A stretch of 64,000 bases of DNA from Bugulina stolonifera (lineage: Eukaryota; Bryozoa; Gymnolaemata; Cheilostomatida; Bugulidae): contig OW285195.1 of NCBI GenBank assembly GCA_935421135.1, forward strand, positions 1,612,001 through 1,676,000, given 5' to 3'. Within the stretch, counting starts at the first letter, position 1. Each line of letters starts with the position of its first letter. Of the stretch, positions 46,899 through 60,800 are shown piece after piece. Made by a program: the position numbers and the translations under genes. The notes under the pieces are model-generated. The model searched no databases, was not told where the DNA came from, and worked only from the letters and a program-made list of their open reading frames with translations.

Positions 46899-48810
46899 TT
46901 TGGCATATCACATCAGGTGCTGCTGCTTTTTTAAATATTTTATAATGATTGATTGTTATTGGTGTTGTATGCACAGGTGTCTGTGTGTGTGGTTGTCAAA
47001 ATTCTATACAAATACTCTATTGTGATAGATTCATACTATTACTTTGGTATTAGTTGTGGCTAGTCCATTATGCTACCTGTTATATGTAACTACATGTATG
47101 CACACTGGGTGTATATACACTGTGCTATGTGTGTAGTATGTGCACACTGTACATACACACTGTATGCATGTAGGGCTATACACCACCAATTTACACTATG
47201 ACATGTATGTATTATTTTCACCTGTGTTCCATTTAGTTAGTATACCATTAATTTCCTCGGTACTTGTGTACTAGAATTATGACAGTTAGCATAAAACTAT
47301 TTCAATTTGCTCATAAAATCCATCATGATAATATTATAATAATATACAGCTACTGGCTACGCTACTTATATTTCTGAGTTACCCTCTCTTGCTCTTGATG
47401 ATAACAGAGAAAGGCAACTTCAACTGAGCTCACTTTGATACACTGCTCTATTGTATTATGTCAATACTTATATTTTGTTATAGCATTTAATTCAATAAAA
47501 TCCTATCTTCGAAGAATTCAATAGACTGTCCAATTCTTTCATTTGGCTTTCACCAGTAATTACATTTACTACAAAATGTAAGTAGATCATATGGTTTGGT
47601 ACAGTAATAACCTAGATAATTATGCTACACCAATTTCGTCAGATGAGAAAACATGGTGAAGCAATATTTCAATTTGTCTTGAGTTTTGACAACCATTACT
47701 TGCTATTTAGACATTTTCTGCTGATACTTGTTAATAATTGATCTGTAAACAGTATCCTACTCTCACCAAAAGATGGGAGTAGTTAATAGTAGTATACTGT
47801 AGAATATTGGTAGAGCACTTGACCAATTATTTGTCACGTAACATGGGCACTCAAGTGCATGTTAAATATTGTTTATATTTCTAAAACTAGCTATCCTCTC
47901 CCAGTCACTATCCAATCATAATGAGAGTGGATAGTTTCTAATTTTAATAAAGAGCAAGTTTTGTAGCTGGCCATGCATAATGAAACCAATAATAATAATT
48001 TGTTGCTTTCCTATTGTGGTAGATGTTGCCATATACTTCGTTTTATCTGTATAAGTAGCAGTTAGTCGTTACCAAGTGGTACCATCTACTATATTGGTTT
48101 AAATTCTGCTTGGCTGTCTGCCTGTTACAATGACTTTTTCACATTATTTGTTTAAATCTAAAGCCGAGTTCTATACCTAATGGAAGCCATTTGGTAACTT
48201 CTGATTTACCATCTCCTGTGGTATCACTGCAGTTACTTCCATTGGCTTTTATTGGCTTTTAATATGTAATTGTCAGTCTATTGGTCTCTCTTTATAGAAC
48301 CAAATAATACAAAATATAGCACCTTTTCAATATTAGCTCTTTTATATTTTGGCTTGACATTGTTCCAATACTTGTGGATATGCACCATCACAGTGCAATG
48401 CTGTACATTGATTTGGGACTTGCTGCTGAATAGGAGTTGGGCCTTGTGCGCTCTGTGTGATAGTGAGGCAACAGGAAGATCATCAAAAAACTGGAAGGTG
48501 AAGGTATGGATAGGATGGCAGGCTCTCAAAGCATCCTATTTTGACTGGGCTGTTATGTGAAGCATCCTTGCATTATTGCTTTTATTGATTAAAATTGAAA
48601 CAACAAAGTTGTCCTCTCTCTCTGTGCGAACGCCTTGCCTGATTGGCTGAACCGATAAATACCCATGCACTTAGATGATTGGCGAATGCTCGGTGTTTAC
48701 ATTGTTGCCAACTGTATCCGGTGTCTAGTGTCACGTGGTACGCCAACAAGCTAACTTCCTTTCATTTTGGCACATTTTTCATTCATAACGTGCCTACAAA
48801 CCGCAGTAAA
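46899..48810. other. Intergenic region between allantoinase and SND1
   Basis: Contains AATAAA near 47494 that could serve allantoinase. No gene recognised; the overlapping open frames at 48270-48560 show no domain. An E-box-like TCACGTGG lies near 48730, about 80 bp upstream of the SND1 ATG. Confidence 0.45.
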
Positions 48811-51800
48811 ATGAGTGCACCAGCACAAGCTCCTACACTCCGAAGGGGTGTTGTTAAACAAGTAAGTCAGCTGTGTATGTTTATTAATCGGTCTTGCTAA
48901 GTAATTTTTATAAAGATGGTTGTTGATTTGTGGGGCTGGCTAGCCGGAACATCGAACTCGACATCTGATTCTGTTTGATGTTTGAGTCAGGTGGACCGAC
49001 CATTGATCACTTCGACGTTGCTTTTCGACTTGAATTTGGTTTAGCATTAGGCCACAATTACTGAATGCTGAATCGGTGTTACGCAGTCATTTTTAATTCT
49101 TTTCTCAATCTCTGGACTCAGAATAACCAAAACTCAAAGCGTTGTGTTGAGAACGCTGTAGCCCCTATCTGGAGTTCAGTTTCTGAACTGACCAACTCTT
49201 CTAAGGCAGCTCCTAAAAATTTCCATTGCATAAAATTAAATGAACCTACTATAAATAGGGCAGGGGCGGATTTGGGGGTCCCGCCCTCCCTGCCATGGCG
49301 GGACCCTTCATTTCCAATAAAAAAAATTAAATTGATTATTTCTCCTAAAATTAGCTGCAAATTGATTATGAAATAAAGTATTTACGGCTTACTCAAGTTC
49401 ATCTTCCAACACAAGAAAACTATTACCAATCTGTGAGCTTGATTCGCTACAGTTATAGTAGTAAACTAGCCACATTAGTGGATCAGTAATAAATAATATA
49501 ATATAAGACACAAGCTTCCTACAGGAAGCTATTTAGGCTAGAATGAAAATGTCAAGGACAATGTAGTGTTGCTAGGAAACCAAATCACGTGCAAGTAGCC
49601 AAGAAGGAAACTGCTTTATGTACAGTGGAACTCGGATAACTCGGCCTCGCATAACTCAGATAATTGGATAACTCAGCCTCCCCACAAGATCCCAGCCTGG
49701 GCAATGATAATTGGCTTTAGATAACTCAGACTTTGTGCTCTAACTCGAACAATTTCTTGCAAGCCATGTTCTGAATAGTAATAAACTACTCGATTATAAA
49801 GCAGCCACCCATAAAATTATTATGTCCTATAGTTTCTGGGCTACTGCAATAGCTATTTTTAAACCTATGATGGCCTAGCTTAGCTAATTATGCTAAACAC
49901 TTGGACAAGCAAGCAGACATTGTCAATTATTCCAGTGAAAGCTAATGGAGTAATAAACTGTTACAGAATTGTTTACTAAATAATTCCACATTCACAACTC
50001 TCGTGTCTGTGCTGTAAGGCCTACATGATCCTTTCATCTTTTATTTATCAGTTATCATCCTTTTATTAGGCCTATACATGTATTCCTAAGTGGCTGAGCA
50101 GAAATTATATTGTCATTATATATGATCACATAACTCAAACTTCACATTACTCAGACCATTTTTGCTGGTCCGTTGAAGTCTGAGTTATCCAAGTTCCACT
50201 GTATATTGAAGATGGAAAGACAACTCTTGTCAGCTAAGAGGCAAATAAATCAAGCATGCAGTATTTTGAGATTTCTGTTGATCAAGCACTAAATATAAAG
50301 TCATGTAACCCATGTTCATGTTTATTATGCTTTAGTACAGGAAGGGGAGTGAGTTGCACTGCACTCCATACAAGCTTGGCATACATATTCACAGTCATAG
50401 ATTACTATAATGCAATGTAATTATAAAATGATAATATAATTTAGAATAACTATTAACATAAAAATATTTTATTTGCGTCATAGGGCAGTAAATATTTATG
50501 TAACAGGAACATGTTGATTCAAAGTGTAAGTGTGCATAAATTTGCTTAATTTAGTGCAAAATTCAGCATATGGCTTCGGTGGCCGGAGGCGCTGCCCCGG
50601 ACCCCGCCAGGGGCCTAGGCAGCCCCCTGGACCCCCGGCCTGTTGGCAGAACCCTTCAAATTGTGCCAGATCCGCCCCTGAATAGGGTGAATACAAAGAA
50701 GCCGTCCCACAATTAGTCTAATGTCAATACTGAATATAGGCCCCAGTAGTAAGTAGCCTATAAGTTAAAGTTGAATATTATATACTTTTTGTTAACACTG
50801 GCGACATGTTCCACACCTGTGGAGATCAAATGGCTCATCACTATTGGCTGGAGTTTGAACCTGAGGCTCTACGGGCTACAGCATTCCTCAGTTGTGTCTA
50901 GATGAACGGCCACTGACCACTTATTTTCTATGCCTAGGCTCTATATCACCAGATTGGGCCTATTTGGGGGGCCTATCATATAGGCCTAATCTATGATAGT
51001 ATAGGGCCTATTAGTTTATAAATAGATATCCCCAGTGTCAACTACTTGCATTGATCAGTTGATCTGGCCAAACTCATAATGAGCACCCCCCCCCCCCCAA
51101 AAAAAAATTCACGTAAAAACAGCCAAAATACAGACAGTATTTGTACCATTCACAACCTTTGAAATCCTGCAAAAGATTGCATCAATTGCGAAGTTATGTC
51201 GAGGGCATTATTTAAATTTAATAATTATTTGCCGAGTTATATTTTTTGGTGTGATTATAGGTCTTTGTGGGGACGGAAAGCGACGAGTGAACACAAAATT
51301 TGGTTCTCAATTTTGGGTCCGTATTCCAAGCCTAGGACAGAGAAAATAAGCCTTCAATGCAAAATCTATTGATGAAATTAGAAAGAGCCGGTTTTCAGCT
51401 TTACAATGATGTGTAACTTGTATGGTTTAAGTGAGTTCGGTAATGTGCAAGGTCTGTTGAAAATACATCCCATTTGTATTTGATAGCTAGGGGAACAATG
51501 GGGGGAGGGGGGAGTGCTAAGCGTTTTGGTCATGGCTGTATATGGGAGGCTACTCCGTGAGATAGACTTGTGTTAGAACTTGCAACCCAATTCCAGTATT
51601 GTGCCTACTTATCACAATGGCCATTAGCACTGAAACAATGCACTATTCACAATTCATTGGATACCATGAGAAGTTTGAAACAGGTGGGTATTTCAAAGCT
51701 GGATTGCAAACTGATCATCTCAATACCTAACCAACCTGTCTAATTTTGATAGTGAAGACATCGTGCTCTAATACATCTATGACAGTTAGATTACTGGAAC

Positions 51801-54800
51801 TATGTTGGTTTAAAACTATCAACGACGTTAGTAAGATCGTTATTGAATACTGACTATTAGAGAACTGTTTAGTGATGGGTAGGCCAATAAGCCAGCCAAT
51901 GTGGCAATAGCTAATTTTTTGGTAAAAATGTACAAAGTTTTATTGTATCACATGTGTGGTGTGGTCAACTACTTGGCAGGTACAACTGTAAGCTAACGAC
52001 ATAGGCCTACTTATCTGTTATTTATCAAGGTGAAAATCACTTAGTTGCGTTAAACATATACATAACGTCTCTGAGAAGGGGCGGCTTATAAATAGTCACG
52101 TATGTAATACAATGTATAGTATGGGTGATGTTAGTAGAGCTTTATTTGACCAATGCCTGTACAGAACTAGCGAGTTTTCTGTAAAGATGCGCTGAAAATT
52201 GTGATGACGGAGTATAACTTGCTACTTGTTATTCATGACTGTTACTAGTATTCATGCTTTGTTTGATAACAGGTGCTCTCTGGTGATGCCCTCATTATTA
52301 GAGGTCAACCTAAAGGTGGTCCACCCCCTGAGAAACAGCTATGTCTGAGTAACATCACAGCTCCTAGGGTGGCCAGAAGAGCCACTGCTAACATGCCGGA
52401 AACCAAAGACGAGGTATTAGCCCAAGTCTCTTTCGTCATGGGTGTTACTGTAATTTTATAGAAGCCGTTTGTTTCAAGTACTTTGGAGTCACAACTAGAC
52501 TTGTTGATGCAATTGTTTTCTGAAGTATATTCTTTCCTGCTTATTGGTCATTGTTTGGCTCTATGTGGACTTGTCTTTATCATAACACGCTATTAATAAC
52601 TAGTAGGTAGGTTGGAGAAATACAAATGTGTTTGTATGAAACTGTATTTATTGTGCTATTTTCCAGCCATGGGCATGGGAAGCCAGAGAATTCCTCAGGA
52701 AGAAATGTATCGGTAAAGAGATAGTCTTCACCGTAGAATACACTGTAAGTAGGCTACTTACTCACTCTTTGGTATACTTATCAACTCCAATCTTATCCTC
52801 TTCCATAATATACAGTATAGCAAGACCTAGCCACATTATAGTAAACTGTTGCTACAGTACCTGTATTGCACATGCACATCTGAAATTACCCAGATCGCTA
52901 GTAGATCTACAAACTGTCCTCTCCTGCTGGGATTCACACCTTACAATTTTCAAATTGTAAATTTCAGTGATACCAATCTAGCGGATGACTGAGAGTATAG
53001 AGTATCTCATAGTATCGACAGTCATATGATGCATATGCATTAACCCGACATTATGTTGTCGTGTTTACTTCAGGCACCATCAGGTAGAGAGTATGGATGC
53101 ATTCATCTGGGTAGCGATACCTCTGGAGAAAATCTCACGGAAAGTCTTATCAGCCAAGGTCTGGTGGAAGTGAGACGAGGTGGTATCAAGGCTACTGAGT
53201 GAGTATTATATTACACACGAACTATCTAGTGTTCATGTGCGTGTGTATGTATAGTTGGAGTGATATGCAGTCAGTTTGTAGCTTGTCTAGGCAGTGTTTA
53301 GTGATACACATAACTATGTACTATTGCGTATCACACTACCTTAGGTACATGTGAGAGGGAGTTGAATTCCCTATCGTTGTGTTTCAGTTTCTTCCCTGAT
53401 AGTGGAAGTTAGTAAGTAGAAAGGATATGATTATGTAGTTAATATGTTACATACTTGTTGCGTACATACCAAATTCCCATCTGTTTGTCTATACTAATAG
53501 TCATGTTCTGTGCAGTTTTCTACTGTTAATCAGTTCATCTGTTGATGTTATTGTTTTGTATTGTTCTGTATGACTGTACATTTTCCCTGTTTGTAGGCCT
53601 ACATGTACTATATACTAGGGGCAATCCAAAAGTTCCAGAACAGGTTTGATAATTTTTCAAGCATCTGCGTTATCTTGCTAATTTTTTGCACATACATGTA
53701 CTTGAAGGTGACCCTAGGAATTGTGTGCGCAATTTTAAAATACTTAGATAATGCTCTCTAGTACATGTACATAGCCCACGACTGGAGCAAAATGTCAAGG
53801 TAAATTTGTAGGAACAAACTTTTCCTCAATCAGGAAAAATTGACAGATTTTACAGAGCTGAGGGTTCCTATTAGATTTTGTCTAAAGCTTTGAACGGATG
53901 CTATTGAAGCCTCTAAAAGTATATCCAACACTCATCACCAGTAATTGACATCATATATAAAAAGACGAAACGGTCCGCGGTCTGCCGTCCTCCAATCAGA
54001 TTCGGGGTCGAAAATCGGGACAACTCATATATGTTGCAATGCTGCCGGTCAGGATCTCGGCTCCGGGTGGTGCTAGGACCTCGGGACCGGGTCCCCTTGC
54101 ATCGCTGCCGGGGCGAGTCACTAGCCTTAGGACCTCGGCCCCGACCCAAAGGTGGGGTGGGTACACAACCCACCCCACACGCCAAATAAGTGTTGGATCT
54201 CGGGCTATGCCGACGGCGAAGACCCTCCCGGACCCATGATTCATAATATATGTTATAATGCTGTCGGCGAGAATCTCGGTTCTGGGTGGTGGTAGGACCT
54301 TGGAACCGGGTCCCCAGGCATCGCTGCCGGGGCGGGTCGGTAGCCTTAGGCCCTCAACCCTGACCAAGGGCGGGTGGGTACATGACCCACCCCACCCCAC
54401 ACATTGGTGTTAGAACTCGCGCTATTGACTTGGAGTTGTCTTCTTAATGCAAGGGGGCACAACTCCTCATGGAATCATTGTAACATGCCTGTGCCACCAG
54501 AGGTCATGTACATGTATGACCACAGTACATGAACACAAGCCATCATTTGATCCGAGCAAAGCGAGCAAATTTTGCAGTGAAGCTTGCGTCGCAGACCAAG
54601 CACGAAGTGCTTGTTTCCAAAAAATGTACATCTTCACTGATGGCTTCCAATATTTCGGAACTTGCTGCAGTCCGGCATTGATTTTGCTCATCCGATAGCA
54701 AGCGAGGAACAAATTTTGCACAGAACCGCTTCCTACCCAAGTCATCATTCAAAATTCTTTGAACATTTCCATAACCATGTTAAGCATCACAGACAGTTCC

Positions 54801-57800
54801 CTGTTGGTCAATCAGGGGTCTCTCACTATATCTACCTTGTCATAATTCCTAGCTGAGACTGGTCTTCCACGGCATCATCGACTGTCATATTCTACTGATT
54901 CTCTTTTTCTTTGAATCTCCTAAACTCTCAAAAACCTTCCCCTGTTTAAGCATTGTTCTTCATAAGCCTGTTGCCTCATTTGGCAGGTTTTACTAGCATT
55001 CATTCCATGCTTTAGACTAAATATAATAGCACTCCTTGTCTGTAAAATCTGCCATTTTTCCTGACTGAGAAAGAGTGTTTTACCTGCAGATTAACCTTGA
55101 CATTTTGTTCAAAATCTTGGACTAGGTTTCAAAACTGAGCACAAAACTTCTATGGCAACATAATATGTGCAAACTATTAGCAAGATAACACAAATGCTTG
55201 AAAAGTTATCTGTCCTGTCCTGGAACTTTTAGATCAACCCTCGTATAGGATACTACAGGTTGTCTGTAAAGTCCTGATAAAACTCGAGACATGTTGACCA
55301 AATTGGTTTTATTTTTATCAGTGATTTGTAATGCTTTTTTCACATGATTAATACACCTTTATATGAGCACCATTAGTTGCAAGAAGCACATCAAGGCGAT
55401 ATTCCATTTTTTGCCGTGGTTGCTGTAGGATATCCCAATCAATGGTGGTAATGGCATTGGACATCTTTTTTCAAGTCGGTTAGTTCACGAACCTTTGTTT
55501 CATAAAGGGTTATCTTTCACCTAACCCCACAGAAAATGGTGGTCATGGAATTGGCCCATCTCTTTTGATTCATCAGTTAGGAAATGTTTCATCCAGAAAC
55601 TGACATTGTGGTGGTGCCCCATGGACTAGCTGAGGGTATCACACCCTTGGACTTATTTCTGTTGGGTTATGTGAACGATATAATTTATAAAACTAAGGTT
55701 CATGACCTGACTGACTTGAGAAAGGGATTTCTAATGCCATTACCACCATTGATTAGGGCATCCTACAGCTAATACGGCAAAAAATGGAATATCTCCTTCG
55801 TGTGCTCTGTGCAACTAATGGTGCTCATATAAAAGTGTAATAATCAGTTCAAAAAACTTTATTACACACTAATAAAAATAAAACAAATCTGATTAAGATA
55901 TCTCAACAACTGGCCTAGTAATAACTTTAAAGTTGTATCAGGACTTTACGGACATCCTGTATTACTGTACAGTATCCCTGTATGTATTGTAGTATACTTA
56001 TTAGTGTACAGTATTCCTGTAGGTACTATATAGTATACTATTAACTGCAAAGTATCCCTGTCTAGATGCTGTTCATGTACGTTTACCTTTATATGCTGTG
56101 TTGTATATCTCATTATTTTGTGTAAAATAAATGAACTCTTGGGCACAGCCTATTTATAGTACACTATATTTTTTAGTAAGTGTAGTAATATTATTCTAAT
56201 AATGGTTTGGCTGGTTGTATATATATATATTACATGTACATGTATGCAGCAAGTTGGTGTCTAATCCTACCATACAGGAGTATTTTGTAGCTAACAATGC
56301 TACCAGTTCTACTTATCAATACCATGCACTTGCTCACCAGACAGCAGAGAGTGTAAGCTATGAGATGCATCCATTAGTATATATTATGACAGGCTATGTA
56401 GGTGTACCACACCTCACATCTAAATGAACCCATAGAGCATTGGCTGTTTTTATTTAGTTCAATATTATTTTATTTACAATGTCAGTGAGTCACAACAACG
56501 ACTAGTACAGCTGGAGGACAATGCAAAGGCATCAGGACTCGGTAAATGGGGCTCAGAAAGTGCAGCTCAGCATGTCCGTGATATCAAGTGGGCTGTGGAG
56601 GATCCAAGGAAACTAGTCGATTCTAAACATGGTAAACCTGTAAAAGGTGAGTTTGAGTAGATGGTGGATACACTACGTTGTGCTGTACTATACTGTAGCG
56701 GTCACTAAGTAGAACTTTAGTGATGTCATTGAGTATAACATCCAGTGGAATGATGAGTTACTCACTTGTGGTATAGCTTGACGTCGTCTGTATTTGCAAG
56801 GCTATAGGGACTGATGACTTCTAGCAGTCCCTATAAGTAAGGAAAATGAGGTGAATTGTGGCGGTCAGCCGGCTGCACTGCACTAAACTTTCCCCTTTAC
56901 TAAATTCACAATAGTGTGTCTGACTTTTGATTAAAGAGTTTCCTGCTATTGTAGCTGTAATTGAGCATGTGAGAGACGGGTGCACAGTAAGGGCATTCCT
57001 ACTCCCAGACTTCCAGTATGTTACCCTCATGCTATCCGGTATCAAGGCACCTATGGCAAAGATGGATGGTACAGTGGAGCCATTCTCAGCTGAAGCAAAA
57101 TACTTTGTGGAATCGAGGTTACTTCAAAGAGATGTAGATATCATTCTGGAGGGAGTGTCAAATGCAAATCTCTTGGGGACTGTAATACATCCAGTAAGTT
57201 TAGCCACCAATGGTATACATCCAGAAAATTTGAATATTTCAATGTTATACATAGAAAGGATAGTGGAAGAATATATGGTTCACTCAGTTATAATAAACGC
57301 CCCTCTGATTACGCATGGCTTTGTGGTATTAACTTTCCCGTCATCCTTCGGCTAAGTTGTAGATAGCCGTTACAGTAGTGTAGTGGTCTGGACAATATGT
57401 TATATGTGACGGTTCAGTTGGGGCTGCAGTAAAAATGTGTCACTGATATCCCAATAGGAATAGTGCATTACGGCCAAGGTATCGTAACTCCTTGTCTAAT
57501 CGGAACCACTTGAGAGGGATGCTTTAGGGCCAGAATGAACAATATTTCCTTCCACTTTCTTAGTACTCGGTAAGTGTAGACATCACTGTACTAAATACTG
57601 TACTATACACTATAGAATGGTAACATCACTGAGATGCTTCTCAAAGATGGATTTGCTAGATGTGTTGACTGGTCTATTGGAGTCGTATCACAAGGTGTTG
57701 AAAAACTCAGAGCAGCAGAGAAGTTAGCCAAAGAGAAGAAACTTAGACTGTGGAAAGATTGGACTCCATCTGCCTCAGCAGTATCTATGGGCTCCATCAA

Positions 57801-60800
57801 AGAGAAAGAATATACTGGCAAGGTAGCGCACTAGGTCTATGCTTGGTAATTGTCACTCTTGAGTATGAACTGTTCAGCTTGTTTGTAAACAGCCATTTAT
57901 TTTCTTTGTGTACCATGACTATGAGGGAATTAATTTAGGCTTAGTTAAATTTTTCTATTGAAGTGCACCCTGCTAGTTACTATACTGTATATAGTAGAGG
58001 TGTAACACTACTAGTTACTATACTGTATATAGTAGAGGTGTAACACTACTAGTTACTATACTGTATATAGTAGAGGTGTAACACTACTAGTTACTATACT
58101 GTATATAGTAGAGGTGTAACACTACTAGTTACTATACTGTATATAGTAGAGGTGTAACACTACTAGTTACTATACTGTATATAGTAGAGGTGTAACACTA
58201 CTAGTTACTATACTGTATATAGTAGAGGTGTAACACTACTAGTTACTATACTGTATATAGTAGAGGTGTAACACTACTAGTTACTATACTGTATATAGTA
58301 AAGGTGTAACACTACTAGTTACTATACTGTATATAGTAGAGGTGTAACACTACTAGTTACTATACTGTATATAGTAGAGGTGTAACACTACTAGTTACTA
58401 TACTGTATATAGTAGAGGTGTAACACTACTAGTTACTATACTGTATATAGTAGAGGTGTAACACTACTAGTTACTATACTGTATGTTGTAAAGGTGTAAC
58501 ACTACTAGTTACTATACTGTATGTTGTAAAGGTTGTAACACTACTAGTTACTATACTGTATATAGTAGAGGTGTAACACTACTAGTTACTATACTGTATA
58601 TAGTAGAGGTGTAATACTACTAGTTACTATACTGTATATAGTAAAGGTGTAATACTACTAGTTACTATACTGTATATAGTAGAAGTGTAACACTACTAGT
58701 TACTATACTGTATATAGTAGAGGTGTAACACTACTAGTTACTATACTGTATGTTGTAAAGGTGTAACACTACTAGTTACTATACTGTATGTTGTAAAGGT
58801 TGTAACACTACTAGTTACTATACTGTATATAGTAGAGGTGTAACACTACTAGTTACTATACTGTATATAGTAGAGGTGTAATACTACTAGTTACTATACT
58901 GTATATAGTAAAGGTGTAATACTACTAGTTACTATACTGTATATAGTAGAAGTGTAACACTACTAGTTACTATACTGTATATAGTAGAGGTGTAACACTA
59001 CTAGTTACTATACTGTATATAGTAGAGGTGTAATACTACTAGTTACTATACTGTATATAGTAGAAGTGTAACACTACTAGTTACTATACTGTGTATAGTA
59101 GAGGTGTAACACTACTAGTTACTATACTGTATATAGTAGAGGTGTAACACTACTAGTTACTATACTGTATATAGTAGAAGTGTAACACTACTAGTTACTA
59201 TACTGTATATAGTAGAGGTGTAACACTACTAGTTACTATACTGTGTATAGTAGAGGTGTAACACTACTAGTTACTATACTGTATATAGTAGAGGTGTAAT
59301 ACTACTAGTTACTATACTGTATATAGTAGAGGTGTAACACTACTAGTTACTATACTGTATATAGGAGAGGTGTAATACTACTAGTTACTATACTGTATAT
59401 AGTAGAGGTGTAACACTACTAGTTACTATACTGTATATAGTAGAGGTGTAATACTACTAGTTACTATACTGTATATAGTAGAGGTGTAACACTACTAGTT
59501 ACTATACTGTATATAGTAGAGGTGTAACACTACTAGTTACTATACTGTATATAGTAGAGGTGTAACACTACTAGTTACTATACTGTATATAGTAGAGGTG
59601 TAACACTACTAGTTACTATACTGTATATAGTAGAGGTGTAACACTACTAGTTACTATACTGTATATAGGAGAGGTGTAACACTACTAGTTACTATACTGT
59701 ATATAGTAGAGGTGTAACACTACTAGTTACTATACTGTATATAGTAGAGGTGTAACACTACTAGTTACTATACTGTATATAGTAGAGGTGTAACACTACT
59801 AGTTACTATACTGTATGTTGTAAAGGTTGTAACACTACTAGTTACTATACTGTATATAGTAGAGGTGTAACACTACTAGTTACTATACTGTATATAGTAG
59901 AGGTGTAACACTACTAGTTACTATACTGTATATAGGAGAGGTGTAATACTACTAGTTACTATACTGTATATAGTAGAGGTGTAACACTACTAGTTACTAT
60001 ACTGTATATAGTAGAGGTGTAATACTACTAGTTACTATACTGTATATAGTAGAGGTGTAACACTACTAGTTACTATACTGTATATAGGAGAGGTGTAATA
60101 CTACTAGTTACTATACTGTATATAGTAGAGGTGTAACACTACTAGTTACTATACTGTATATAGTAGAGGTGTAACACTACTAGTTACTATACTGTATGTT
60201 GTAAAGGTTGTAACACTACTAGTTACTATACTGTATATAGTAGAGGTGTAACACTACTAGTTACTATACTGTATATAGTAGAGGTGTAACACTACTAGTT
60301 ACTATACTGTATATAGTAGAGGTGTAACACTACTAGTTACTATACTGTATGTTGTAAAGGTTGTAACACTACTAGTTACTATACTGTATATAGTAGAGGT
60401 GTAACACTACTAGTTACTATACTGTATATAGTAGAGGTGTAACACTGCTAGTTACTATACTGTATATAGTAGAGGTGTAACACTGCTAGTTACTATACTG
60501 TATGTTGTAAAGGTTGTAACACTACTAGTTACTATACTGTATATAGTAGAGGTTGTAACACTACTAGTTACTATACTGTATATAGTAGAGGTGTAACACT
60601 ACTAGTTACTATACTGTATATAGTAGAGGTGTAACACTACTAGTTACTATACTGTATATAGTAGAGGTTGTAACACTACTAGTTACTATACTGTATATAG
60701 TAGAGGTGTAACACCACTAGTTACTATACTGTATATAGTAGAGGTGTGACACTACTAATAACTATACTGTACATTGTAGGTAGTAGAGGTGACCGGTGCT

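Noticed and set aside
57971..60760. CRISPR-like array of regularly spaced repeats
   Set aside because: Units are contiguous with no unique spacers; the setting is an intron of an animal gene.
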